A stretch of DNA of 12,760 nucleotides from assembly GCA_021820805.1 (NCBI GenBank), contig JAKADF010000037.1, forward strand, positions 1 through 12,760. The letters are read 5' to 3'. The notes below the pieces were generated by a model. That model had not been told where the DNA came from, made no database searches, and saw only the letters and a list, made by a program, of their open reading frames with translations. Position numbers and translations under genes: made by a program. Source of the DNA: Bacillota bacterium. Lineage in GTDB: Bacteria > Bacillota > Bacilli > Alicyclobacillales > Alicyclobacillaceae. Positions within the stretch are counted from its first letter, which is position 1. Each line of letters begins with the position of its first letter. Positions 1 through 6,879 of this stretch are shown one piece after another.

Positions 1-183
1 ATTGCGGATGCAATTACCCGCGCGAATTCAACCAAACCAGCAGATATTACAAAGGCGCTTGCTGCAACGAATGGATTTTCTACATTTGGCGGTCCTCTAT
101 CGTTCAAATCGACGGGCGAGCCAACCAACTCTAACTACATTGTCATCGTATATAAGAATGGTAATTACGTGCTATCAAAGTAA
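1..183 (+). CDS. Branched-chain amino acid ABC transporter substrate-binding protein, C-terminal end (partial)
   Basis: The first reading frame of the window is open from base 1 to a TAA at 181-183 and gives the last 60 residues of a protein whose start lies outside the window. The segment has the usual C-terminal pattern of LivJ/LivK-type periplasmic-binding-fold proteins: a helix ADAITRANS, the phrase DITKALAATNGF, then GPLSF followed by a closing strand IVIVYKNGNYV. In such importers this lipoprotein or secreted protein captures the amino acid outside the membrane and delivers it to LivH/LivM. The genes directly downstream encode exactly those partners, which supports the call. A different frame over the same bases is also open but encodes nothing recognisable. 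Substrate cannot be read from this fragment. Confidence 0.85.
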   Translation: MADAITRANSTKPADITKALAATNGFSTFGGPLSFKSTGEPTNSNYIVIVYKNGNYVLSK

Positions 184-227
184 GCAAACGGCCTAAATCT
201 CGGTAAATCCGGGATCCATCTCTTAAA

Positions 228-251
228 GGGATCCCAAAATCTTGGGATCCC
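228..251 (+). terminator. Perfect intergenic hairpin between the binding-protein gene and livH (attenuator or mRNA-stabilising stem)
   Basis: GGGATCCCAA at 228-237 pairs perfectly with TTGGGATCCC at 242-251 across a four-base loop. No U-tract follows (CTCCAATAAG), so this is a poor intrinsic terminator. Stable stems between a binding-protein gene and its permease genes are commonly used to stabilise the upstream message or reduce read-through, keeping the binding protein more abundant than the membrane parts. A third GGGATCC at 211-217 could pair alternatively with either arm. Confidence 0.6.
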
Positions 252-285
252 TCCAATAAGTTATATAGATAGGACGTGATGGATA

Positions 286-1185
286 GTGGGAACTTTTGTA
301 CAGCAGTTACTCAATGCACTCGTGGTAGGTTCCTTCTATAGCTTAATCGCCCTCGGATATACGATGGTATACGGTGTAATTGGACTTTTAAACTTTGCAC
401 ACGGCGATTTGTTTATGTTAGGCTCGTTTATTGCCTTTAGTGTCCTCGCGCTGATGACTGGCCATTCAGGGATACTTGGAATTGCACTTGCACTCATTAT
501 CTCGATGCTGCTTGTCGGCGTAATTGGCCTAGGGATTGAGCGCGTAGCGTACAGGCCCCTTTTGAAACAATCATCGAATCGTTTGAACGTCCTGATTACA
601 GCTGTCGGAATGTCATTAATTCTAGAAAATGCAGTTATGTTGACTTACGGACCAAGTTTCAGAGTATTTCCTGTTCAACTTCCGCAAACAGGATTTCATA
701 TCCTTGGGATTAATATTTCGTATGCTCAAGTCGGGATTATTCTTGTGTCGTTTGCTTTGATGATGTTGCTGCAAATGTTTGTGTTTAACACTCTGTATGG
801 AAAGGCAATGCGTTCGATTGCGATTGATGACACCGCAACGTCGCTGATGGGAATTCCAGTTTATAAATTGATTGGACTCACATTCTTCATCGGAACAGCA
901 CTTGCCGCAGCAGCAGGCGTGATGGAAGGCGCTTATTACGGCGAAATTAATTTTATGATGGGTTTTATTGCAGGCTTAAAGGCATTTACAGCTGCCGTAA
1001 TTGGCGGTATTGGCAGTATCCGCGGCGCAATGCTTGGCGGCTTGGTTTTAGGAATTGTTGAAACCCTCGGAACAGTTTATGTAGGCAGCGAATGGAAAGA
1101 TGTATTCTCGTTTGCCATTTTGATATTGGTGCTTGTGTTCAAACCGACTGGTCTTCTCGGCCAAGCAATTACCGAAAGGGTGTAA
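286..1185 (+). CDS. livH: Branched-chain amino acid ABC transporter permease LivH
   Basis: This 299-residue integral membrane protein is one of the two permease subunits of a HAAT-family importer. The family hallmark lies near the N-terminus: the stretch VGSFYSLIALGYTMVYGVIG followed by LNFAHGDLFMLG. Further hydrophobic helices run through to a typical C-terminus ending FKPTGLLGQ. The glycine-rich stretch around residues 240-255 (IGGIGSIRGAMLGG) is also a family feature. The start is GTG at 286, about 11 bases after an AGGA; an ATG at 279 is out of frame. The gene follows the binding-protein gene after about 100 bases that contain a strong hairpin, and livM starts 4 bases after its stop. It is full length and looks intact. 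The transported compound is unknown: hydrophobic amino acids are typical, but the neighbouring catabolic genes allow a hydroxylated or unusual amino acid. Confidence 0.93.
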   Translation: MGTFVQQLLNALVVGSFYSLIALGYTMVYGVIGLLNFAHGDLFMLGSFIAFSVLALMTGHSGILGIALALIISMLLVGVIGLGIERVAYRPLLKQSSNRLNVLITAVGMSLILENAVMLTYGPSFRVFPVQLPQTGFHILGINISYAQVGIILVSFALMMLLQMFVFNTLYGKAMRSIAIDDTATSLMGIPVYKLIGLTFFIGTALAAAAGVMEGAYYGEINFMMGFIAGLKAFTAAVIGGIGSIRGAMLGGLVLGIVETLGTVYVGSEWKDVFSFAILILVLVFKPTGLLGQAITERV

Positions 1186-1189
1186 GCCG

Positions 1190-2164
1190 ATGAAAAACAG
1201 ACGGATGGGAAAAACCTTAAGTTTATTATTGCTTTTGGTTTTCGTAATTGTTTTGCCGCTGTTTTCAAACAACTACTGGACAGATGTCTCAACAACTGCG
1301 CTGTTCTATATTATTTTGGCCCTTGGGCTAAACATTGTTGTAGGATATACCGGCCTTCTTGACTTAGGATACGCAGCTTTTTTCGCGGTTGGCGCATATA
1401 CGACTGGGATTTTAACAACTCAGTACCATATTTCTTTCTGGATCACGATTGTGCTCGCAGGTCTGTTTGCCGCACTGTCAGGCATCATAATTGGTGCACC
1501 AACTTTGCGGCTTCGTTCTGACTATCTAGCTATTGTGACGCTTGGATTTGGGGAAATCGTTCGGATATCCGCAAACAACCTTCAGTTCACAGGCGGAGCG
1601 TCTGGAATCTATGGGATTCCAAAACCTCAAATTGGCTCCTTTATACTCTTTAAAATTAGCGACATTTATTACTTAATGCTTATTTTTACTCTTCTTACTT
1701 TGTTTGTTGTTTACAGGCTAAGCAACTCGAGGGTTGGACGTGCATGGAAATACATTCGTGAGGACGAAGATGCAGCCGAAGCTATGGGTATTAACCGAGT
1801 TAGGTACAAGCTGTTAGCATATTCATTCGGTGCACTGCTTGGCGGTATTGCCGGATCACTATTTGCTGTAAAGATGACTGCTATTTCTCCGGAAAGTTTC
1901 AGCTTTATGACGTCTGCGATGATTCTTTTAGCAGTCGTTCTCGGTGGAATGGGAAGAATACCTGGCGTTACCCTTGGCGCAATTTTGGTTGTATTGCTTC
2001 CGGAGGTAATGCGCAGTATATCTGATTGGCGTTTGCTCGTATTCGGTATCTTGCTAGTGCTTATCATGATTTTCCGCCCTGAGGGTTTATGGCCTTCCTC
2101 AAAAGACTCAACCAAAAAGTTAACTGATGCGGGAGGCGTAAACAATGTCACTAGTCAAGGTTGA
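1190..2164 (+). CDS. livM: Branched-chain amino acid ABC transporter permease LivM
   Basis: This is the second permease subunit, 324 residues from the ATG at 1190. That start follows the livH stop by 4 bases and has AAAGGG upstream, so it is preferred to a start at 1133 inside livH. A basic N-terminus (MKNRRMGK) leads into the first membrane helix. The family motif ALGLNIVVGYTGLLDLGYAAF appears near residues 40-60 and GAPTLRLRSDYLAIVTLGFGE near 105-125. The cytoplasmic EAA-like coupling region includes REDEDAAEAMGIN near residues 185-197, and the C-terminus carries GLWP. It would pair with LivH to form the translocation pore. Its 3' end overlaps the start of livG by 20 bases, which suggests translational coupling. 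No defects are visible. Confidence 0.93.
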   Translation: MKNRRMGKTLSLLLLLVFVIVLPLFSNNYWTDVSTTALFYIILALGLNIVVGYTGLLDLGYAAFFAVGAYTTGILTTQYHISFWITIVLAGLFAALSGIIIGAPTLRLRSDYLAIVTLGFGEIVRISANNLQFTGGASGIYGIPKPQIGSFILFKISDIYYLMLIFTLLTLFVVYRLSNSRVGRAWKYIREDEDAAEAMGINRVRYKLLAYSFGALLGGIAGSLFAVKMTAISPESFSFMTSAMILLAVVLGGMGRIPGVTLGAILVVLLPEVMRSISDWRLLVFGILLVLIMIFRPEGLWPSSKDSTKKLTDAGGVNNVTSQG

Positions 2165-2918
2165 ACATGTGATTTTAAAGTTTGGCGGAATTACCGCAGT
2201 GAATGATGTAAGTTTTGATATTGAAAAAGGTACGATATTTAGCCTGATTGGTCCAAATGGTGCCGGTAAAACTTCCATGTTCAATATGATTACGGGATTT
2301 TATAAACCAACAAAAGGCGAAATTTTATTTCAAGAAAAAAGTATTGTTGGCAGAAAGCCAAGCCGAATTACGCAAATGGGAATGGCAAGAACCTTTCAGA
2401 ATATCCGGTTGTTTAGAAACCTGACGGTCATGGAAAATGTAATGAGCGGAATGCATAGTAAAACAAAACAAGGCATCCTTGGCGCAATATTTGGGACACC
2501 TGCACAAAAGCGAGAAGAGCAAGCAATTAAGAGTACTGCACTGTATTGCATCAATTTCGTTGGCATTCAATAATACAAAGATCGCCTTGCAAAAAATCTC
2601 CCTTATGGGGTCCAACGTCGTGTAGAGATAGCTAGAGCTATGGCGGCGAGTCCGAAACTATTGCTCCTTGATGAACCAGCTGCAGGTCTTAATAAATCTG
2701 AACGAAGCGGATTAATCGAGTTAATTCATCACCTAAGAGACGAACAAGGCTTAACAGTGTTGCTGATTGAACATGACATCGGACTGGTAAGTGAAGTTGC
2801 AGATAGAATTGTGGTACTAGACTATGGGCAAAAAATCGCGGAAGGTTCACCAACCGAGGTGTTTAATAATCCCCGCGTTATTGAAGCTTATCTCGGAAAA
2901 GAGGAGGATGAAGCATGA
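2145..2918 (+). pseudogene. livG: livG, ABC transporter ATP-binding protein, interrupted by an in-frame TAA
   Basis: The frame from ATG 2145 (GGGAGGC upstream, overlapping livM) to TGA 2918 would encode 257 residues, normal for LivG. Codon 143 (2571-2573) is TAA, and the reading frame continues in phase on the other side. Before the stop are Walker A (GPNGAGKTS, residues 36-44) and the Q-loop region (ARTFQNIRLF). After it come the LivG-type signature LPYGVQRR, Walker B LLLLDEP with D176-E177, and the switch histidine in LIEHD. Alignment with the usual VGLEEKADELA pattern places the TAA at a Glu/Gln position with no length change, so one substitution is enough. The first fragment (142 residues) lacks the signature motif and Walker B, and so cannot be an ATPase. 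An ATG at 2640 lies too late to rescue it. The end overlaps livF by 4 bases (ATGA). Sequencing error or nonsense suppression are the alternatives to true loss. Confidence 0.85.
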
Positions 2919-3634
2919 CAACGCCTATCTTAGAACTCCTCGATGTAGATGCGTATTACGGTAAAATTCAAGCACTCGAAGGTATTAGCCTCAGTGTGAA
3001 TGAAGGAGAAATAACAGCCCTTTTAGGGAGTAATGGTGCTGGGAAAAGCACGACTTTAAAAGCAATTTCAGGAATCGTAAAATCGAAAAAAGGCCGTATT
3101 TCTTTTATGGGTGAAGATTTTAGTAAACTTCAACCTCACCAAATTGTTGAACGTGGCGTCGTGCACGTTCCAGAAGGCAGACGAATTTTCGGCCCATTGA
3201 CTGTTTTAGAGAATTTAGAGCTAGGCAGCTTTACACAGAGAAAACAAACTAAATTTGTAAAATCGCAGCTTGAATATGTTTTTCACATCTTCCCGAGGCT
3301 AAAAGAACGCAGCAAGCAAAGAGCAGGGAACTTATCGGGTGGAGAGCAGCAGATGCTGGCGATGGGCAGGGCATTGATGGCAAAACCCAAACTTTTGATG
3401 CTAGATGAACCGTCTATGGGTCTTGCTCCGATTATCGTCAAAGAGATTATGAGAATTATTCAAGAAATTAACCAAGAAGGTACAACTGTGCTTTTAGTTG
3501 AACAAAATGCAAAAGCAGCTTTAAAGCTTGCAACCAGTGGTTATGTGCTTGAAACGGGAAGCATAAAGCTGTCTGGGACTGCATCTGAATTAAAGGAAGA
3601 CGACCGGGTTGTTCAAGCTTATCTTGCTCATTAA
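2915..3634 (+). CDS. livF: Branched-chain amino acid ABC transporter ATP-binding protein LivF
   Basis: This 239-residue ATPase subunit works with LivG to drive a LivHM importer at the cytoplasmic face of the membrane. All nucleotide-binding motifs are present: an aromatic loop ([10 protein letters not shown]), Walker [10 protein letters not shown] (residues 38-46), the Q-loop/LivF-specific region [18 protein letters not shown], signature LSGGEQQ, Walker B LLMLDEP followed by SMGLAP, and the switch region VEQNAKAAL typical of LivF. The ATG at 2915 overlaps the livG stop as ATGA, so translation is probably coupled to livG. A premature stop in livG could therefore also lower LivF synthesis. The gene itself is full length and looks functional. 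A terminator follows 24 bases after its stop. Confidence 0.93.
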   Translation: MTTPILELLDVDAYYGKIQALEGISLSVNEGEITALLGSNGAGKSTTLKAISGIVKSKKGRISFMGEDFSKLQPHQIVERGVVHVPEGRRIFGPLTVLENLELGSFTQRKQTKFVKSQLEYVFHIFPRLKERSKQRAGNLSGGEQQMLAMGRALMAKPKLLMLDEPSMGLAPIIVKEIMRIIQEINQEGTTVLLVEQNAKAALKLATSGYVLETGSIKLSGTASELKEDDRVVQAYLAH

Positions 3635-3657
3635 ATTATAGTCATTTTATTAAAGTC

Positions 3658-3686
3658 AAATGGCTGACGAATAGGTCAGCCATTTT
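3658..3686 (+). terminator. Rho-independent terminator of the liv operon
   Basis: AAATGGCTGAC (3658-3668) pairs perfectly with GTCAGCCATTT (3675-3685) over a six-base loop, followed by only a short T-run. It lies 24 bases after the livF stop and is the natural end of the importer transcript. The short T-tract suggests moderate strength. Confidence 0.75.
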
Positions 3687-3763
3687 GGAAGGCGCAGAAA
3701 ATAGTCTTATTTTTCATTCAAAATGAATTTGTTTAAAAGGTGACTGAATAGTAGGAATCATTC

Positions 3764-3792
3764 TTGCGGAGCACCTTGCAGTTCTATATAAT
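3764..3792 (+). promoter_or_regulatory. Sigma-A type promoter of the DapA-family lyase gene
   Basis: TTGCGG at 3764-3769 and TATAAT at 3787-3792 are separated by exactly 17 bases. This sits downstream of the liv terminator and predicts a start of transcription near 3799, with a leader of about 60 bases. A small near-palindrome (ATTCA-AAA-TGAAT, 3716-3728) lies about 35 bases upstream of the -35 box. Assigned by eye. Confidence 0.55.
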
Positions 3793-3809
3793 TATGTCGT
3801 AGTCTTTGT

Positions 3810-3828
3810 CAAATGGTAAAACCATTTG
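3810..3828 (+). promoter_or_regulatory. Leader hairpin upstream of the DapA-family gene
   Basis: CAAATGG at 3810-3816 pairs with CCATTTG at 3822-3828 over a five-base AT-rich loop, about 10 bases downstream of the predicted transcription start and 18 bases before the ribosome binding site. It could be a 5' stabilising stem or a protein-binding operator. There is no direct evidence for either. Confidence 0.35.
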
Positions 3829-3860
3829 TGCTAAATATAAGGATATGGGGAGGATTTTAT

Positions 3861-4745
3861 ATGCCACATCATTTTGAAGGCGTTTACGTAGCAATCGTTA
3901 CTCCGTTTACTGAGGATTCGAATAGTATTAATTACGACCGTTTACACGAACATGCAAATTGGTTAATCGAGAAAGGTGTAAACGGGCTTGTACCATGTGG
4001 AACCTGCGGGGAATATGCACAATTAAGTAAAGAGGAACGGGCAAAGGTTGTTGAAACGGTTATTCATGCCGCTGCAGGGCGAGTGCCAGTGGTTGTAGGT
4101 GTTGCGGCACCAACGACTGCCCAAGCGGTAGGCTGGGCAAAACACGCAAAAGAAGCAGGTGCTTCCGGCGTTATGGCATTGCCGCCAATCAGCTATAAAC
4201 CAAAATGGAGAGAGGTTGTAGCTTATTATCAGGCTTTATCCGATGTTGGTTTACCTATCCTTATTTACAATAATACACACGACAACGCAACGGATTTAAC
4301 ACCTGAATTGCTTCATGAGCTTGAGGAAATCGAAAATATTGTCGCTGTTAAGGAATTTAGCGGTGATATTCGCCGAATTCCTGAAATTCAAGAAAAGACT
4401 AGCCTTGAAGTGTTGGCAGGTGCAGATGACTTAGCACTTGAAGGTGTGCTTGCGGGGGCACTTGGTTGGATTGCAGGCCTTGCAAATGCAATTCCAGAAG
4501 AGTGTGTACAAATGTACAAGGCAGTTCAGGCAGGAAATATCGATGAAGCTACATCAATATATCGTCGTATTCTGCCCCTTATGCGTTGGGATTCAACACC
4601 GCGCCTTGTACAAGCAATTAAGTATGCAATGGCACTAGGCGGTCATCCCGTAGGAGAAACACGTGCTCCGCGTCTTCCGCTTGACGATGAAGACAGGAAG
4701 AGTGTAGAGCAAGCTTTTGCGCGCGCTCATGCTGTCACAAATTAA
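3861..4745 (+). CDS. DapA-superfamily aldolase/lyase (dihydrodipicolinate synthase family, probably catabolic)
   Basis: This 294-residue class I aldolase-fold (TIM barrel) enzyme starts at ATG 3861, with GGGGAGGA 6 bases upstream; a longer frame from 3813 lacks such a site. Family landmarks are GLVPCGTCGEYAQLS (residues 43-56), the barrel-strand tyrosine Tyr136 (LPILIYN) and the Schiff-base lysine Lys164 (AVKEFSGD). These support a pyruvate- or 2-keto-acid-type Schiff-base mechanism. Several residues of true dihydrodipicolinate synthases are missing. The Thr-Thr pair reads Thr48-Cys49, the Tyr106-Tyr107 position reads PPISYKP, and the substrate-carboxylate arginine after YN is absent (YNNTHDNATD). 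A role in lysine synthesis is therefore unlikely. With an AcnX remnant next door and an amino-acid importer upstream, a catabolic lyase or deaminase, such as pyrroline-4-hydroxy-2-carboxylate deaminase in hydroxyproline breakdown, is a reasonable guess but unproven. It has its own promoter and terminator. Confidence 0.88.
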   Translation: MPHHFEGVYVAIVTPFTEDSNSINYDRLHEHANWLIEKGVNGLVPCGTCGEYAQLSKEERAKVVETVIHAAAGRVPVVVGVAAPTTAQAVGWAKHAKEAGASGVMALPPISYKPKWREVVAYYQALSDVGLPILIYNNTHDNATDLTPELLHELEEIENIVAVKEFSGDIRRIPEIQEKTSLEVLAGADDLALEGVLAGALGWIAGLANAIPEECVQMYKAVQAGNIDEATSIYRRILPLMRWDSTPRLVQAIKYAMALGGHPVGETRAPRLPLDDEDRKSVEQAFARAHAVTN

Positions 4746-4772
4746 TATGAATTAATATCTGAGAGTACAAAG

Positions 4773-4801
4773 AGGGAGGACGCTTTTGTCCATCCCTTTT
4801 T
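4773..4801 (+). terminator. Rho-independent terminator after the DapA-family gene
   Basis: AGGGA-GGAC (4773-4781) pairs with GTCC-A-TCCCT (4788-4797), a nine-pair stem with one bulged A and a six-base loop, followed by a five-base T-run. It separates the lyase gene from the AcnX remnant, so the latter needed its own promoter. Confidence 0.75.
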
Positions 4802-4811
4802 CATTTTGGAT

Positions 4812-4825
4812 AAAGATTAATCTTT
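4812..4825. promoter_or_regulatory. Perfect 14-bp palindrome upstream of the AcnX remnant, candidate operator
   Basis: AAAGATTAATCTTT is its own reverse complement with no loop, a form suited to a dimeric repressor rather than an RNA stem. It lies between the preceding terminator and a good ribosome binding site (AAGAAGGGG, 4832-4840). The bases TCTTT-CGAG-AAAGA (4821-4834) could also fold back and mask part of that site. AT-rich palindromes of this size can occur by chance. Confidence 0.35.
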
Positions 4826-4847
4826 CGAGAAAGAAGGGGACATTTAG

Positions 4848-5787
4848 AAAGCTAAACAGGTACTTGTGGCAGGCAACGCTATTGGTAATGTATTAGGAAC
4901 AAGTGCCCCGCTCAGTTTTTGGGGAGGAGTGGACCCTGATACTGGCCTCATTATTGACCATCACCATGAACTATGTGGGCAAAATTTAACAAATCACGTT
5001 TTAGTTATGCCAAGTGGCCGCGGTTCCTGTACAGCAAGTATCGTGCTTTTAGAGTGTTTATTGTCCGCTCACGCCCCGAGTGCCATTGTTCTTGAAGAGC
5101 CAGACGAAATTATTGCCCTTGGTGTCATACTTGCAGATGAATTGTATTCGTTGTCCATACCAGTAATTGTTTTATATGGCAATAATTACAACGTGGCGTG
5201 TTAAAATCATTCGGAGCTGGTCTTGCATCTTCGGTGCCACAGCCCTATTCCATATTGTCGGCGTGACCCCAGAAGCCAAAACAAAGTTTGACGTTTTAAT
5301 GCCGGGACTCTACACAGTCTGGAAGATTAGCTATGAGGAAATGATACAGGCCTATTCGGAGCTTTCTAACCAACAGTCAGGTCCGATTGACGCGGTTGTT
5401 TTTGGAAGCCCTCACCTATCTGTTTTGGAACTTTCAACCTTAGCAAAGCTTACAAAAGGCCGCAGAAGTCATCCAAATGTAGACTTTATTGTTACAACAA
5501 GCCGATATGCTTACCATGAAGCGCAAAAATTAGGGATTATTTCTGTGCTTGAGCGTTTTGGGATCCGGTGCTTGACAGATACCTGTTCTTGTTTTCTTGA
5601 CATTCCAACTATACCGGAAAAAGCAAATATAATATTAACTCAATCCGCGAAATATGCTCATTACGGACCAGGCCTTTTGCAAAAGAAAGTATATATTGCG
5701 TCTGTTGTAGATTGTGTTGAATCTGCTGTGTCTGGTTACTATTCTCCCAAAGTCCCAGAATGGATGAGAAAAGAATTTTGGTTATAA
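4848..5787 (+). pseudogene. Decayed aconitase X gene (AcnX swivel domain joined to C-terminal part of AcnX large domain)
   Basis: AcnX enzymes are aconitase-superfamily Fe-dependent dehydratases. Bacterial members act as cis-3-hydroxy-L-proline dehydratases and archaeal ones as phosphomevalonate dehydratases. Bases 4848-5190 encode the swivel (DUF126) domain: VAGNAIGNVLG, PLSFWGGVDPDTG, PSGRGSCTAS, IPVIVLYG. The frame then ends in TAA (5202-5204). LKSFGAGLASS is readable in a second frame (5201-5236) and ATALFHIVGVTPEAKT in a third, which runs to TAA 5785 through TDTCSC and SAKYAHYGPG to a normal-looking C-terminus. The second switch is explained by one missing G near 5234-5237. About 250 N-terminal residues of the large domain, where further metal and substrate ligands lie, are absent, so it cannot be active. 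The start is also odd: after a good ribosome binding site there is no ATG but an in-frame TAG (4845-4847), and the first usable start is GTG 4866. No terminator follows, and the prkA remnant begins at once. Confidence 0.85.
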
Positions 5788-5791
5788 GAGA

Positions 5792-5815
5792 CCACAATCG
5801 CTGAAATGATTGTGG
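5792..5815 (+). repeat. 8-bp inverted repeat at the AcnX/prkA deletion junction
   Basis: CCACAATC (5792-5799) and GATTGTGG (5808-5815) are perfect reverse complements around an eight-base centre. The right arm is genuine prkA coding sequence (Ile-Val of the MIVAHTNE segment). The left arm belongs neither to the AcnX gene, which stops at 5787, nor clearly to prkA. Its position exactly at the breakpoint suggests a fold-back or template-switch footprint of the deletion. Confidence 0.5.
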
Positions 5816-6837
5816 CACATACCAATGAAACTGAGTACAGATCGTTTGTGGCAAACAAAAAAAATGAGGCGCTTCAGTCCCGCATTATTGTTATGCCGGT
5901 TCCGTATAACCTGCGTGTGGACGACGAGGTGAAGATTTACGAGAAACTCGTTAAACAAAGCGACATCTCGGATATTCATATCGCACCTCATGCACTTAGG
6001 ACGGCATCCATCTTCTCCATTTTGACTCGACTTAAAGATTCAAAGAAACAAGGCGTCGATCTTTTGAAGAAGATGTATCTGTACAACGGTCAGACAGTAG
6101 AAGGCCTGAAGGACACGGATATTAAGGAACTGAAGAATGAGTTTCCAGATGAAGGTATGTCAGGACTCGACCCAAGGTATGTCATAAATCGAATTTCAAC
6201 TGCTCTTATTCGCAAAGATACGAAGTGCATCAATTCTCTCGATGTGCTCCGTGCCATCAAGGATGGACTTGACCAACATGCATCTATTACGAAAGAAGAT
6301 AAAGAACGGTTGCTTAATTTTGTAAGCGCAGCCCGTAAAGAATACGATGAGATGGCCAAGACGGAAGTACAAAAGGCGTTTGTTTATTCATTTGAAGAGT
6401 CCGCAAAAACATTGCTCGAAAATTATCTTGATAATGTTGAAGCATATTGCAGTTGGCAAAAAATTAAAGATCCTTTGACTGGCGAGGAAATGGATCCCGA
6501 TGAAAAATTGATGCGTTCTATCGAGGAACAAATCGGGATTTCAGAAAATGCGAAACGTGCATTCCGCGAAGAAATTCTTATTCGAATTTCGACGTATGCG
6601 CGGCGCGGCAAGAAGTTCGAGTATAATTCTCACGAACGTCTGCGTGAAGCGATTGAAAAGAAATTGTTTGCTGATTTGAAGGATGTAGTCAAAATTACAA
6701 CGTCGTCTAAAACTCCTGATGAAAATCAATTGAAAAAGGTAAATGAAGTAACAGCAAGGTTGATTGACGAACACGGCTACTGCCCAGTCTGTGCTAATGA
6801 GTTGCTTAAATACACGGGCAGTTTGCTGAATCGATAA
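5806..6837 (+). pseudogene. prkA: prkA, N-terminally truncated (C-terminal half of the PrkA AAA+ serine kinase/protease-like protein)
   Basis: The 343 residues from ATG 5806 match the C-terminal half of PrkA, which is normally about 630 residues. They begin at the segment (E)LIVAHTNETEYRSF and run without a break through NKKNEALQSRIIVMPVPYNL, GMSGLDPRYVINRIS, INSLDVLRAIKDGLDQH, DPLTGEEMDPDEKLMRSIEE and the ending ELLKYTGSLLNR. The missing first ~285 residues hold the AAA+ ATPase core with Walker A and B, so any ATP-dependent activity should be lost. The kinase-like C-terminal region remains. In-frame upstream there is only a short stretch after the AcnX stop at 5785, no promoter, and a weak AAGAGA too far from the ATG for efficient initiation. 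PrkA acts with YhbH and SpoVR in sporulation or stationary-phase stress, and both of those genes follow intact. A Cys pair (GYCPVCANE) lies near the C-terminus. A translated fragment cannot be excluded. Confidence 0.85.
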
Positions 6838-6879
6838 TGATTGTAATTTTATTTGGTGGTGCAGCTAGGAGGGAGTCTG

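Noticed and set aside
2..196. A 64-codon open frame starting at base 2
   Set aside because: The neighbouring frame (1-183) encodes a recognisable C-terminus of an amino-acid binding protein, while this frame has no family-like content. It is a shadow.
4741..4758. Direct repeat ATTAATAT-GA-ATTAATAT across the end of the lyase gene
   Set aside because: Short and AT-rich, overlapping the stop codon. Chance is a sufficient explanation.
5167..5787. An independent 206-residue gene starting at 5167
   Set aside because: Its first ~20 residues are out-of-frame reading of AcnX sequence. The rest is the C-terminal half of the AcnX large domain, so it is part of a pseudogene.
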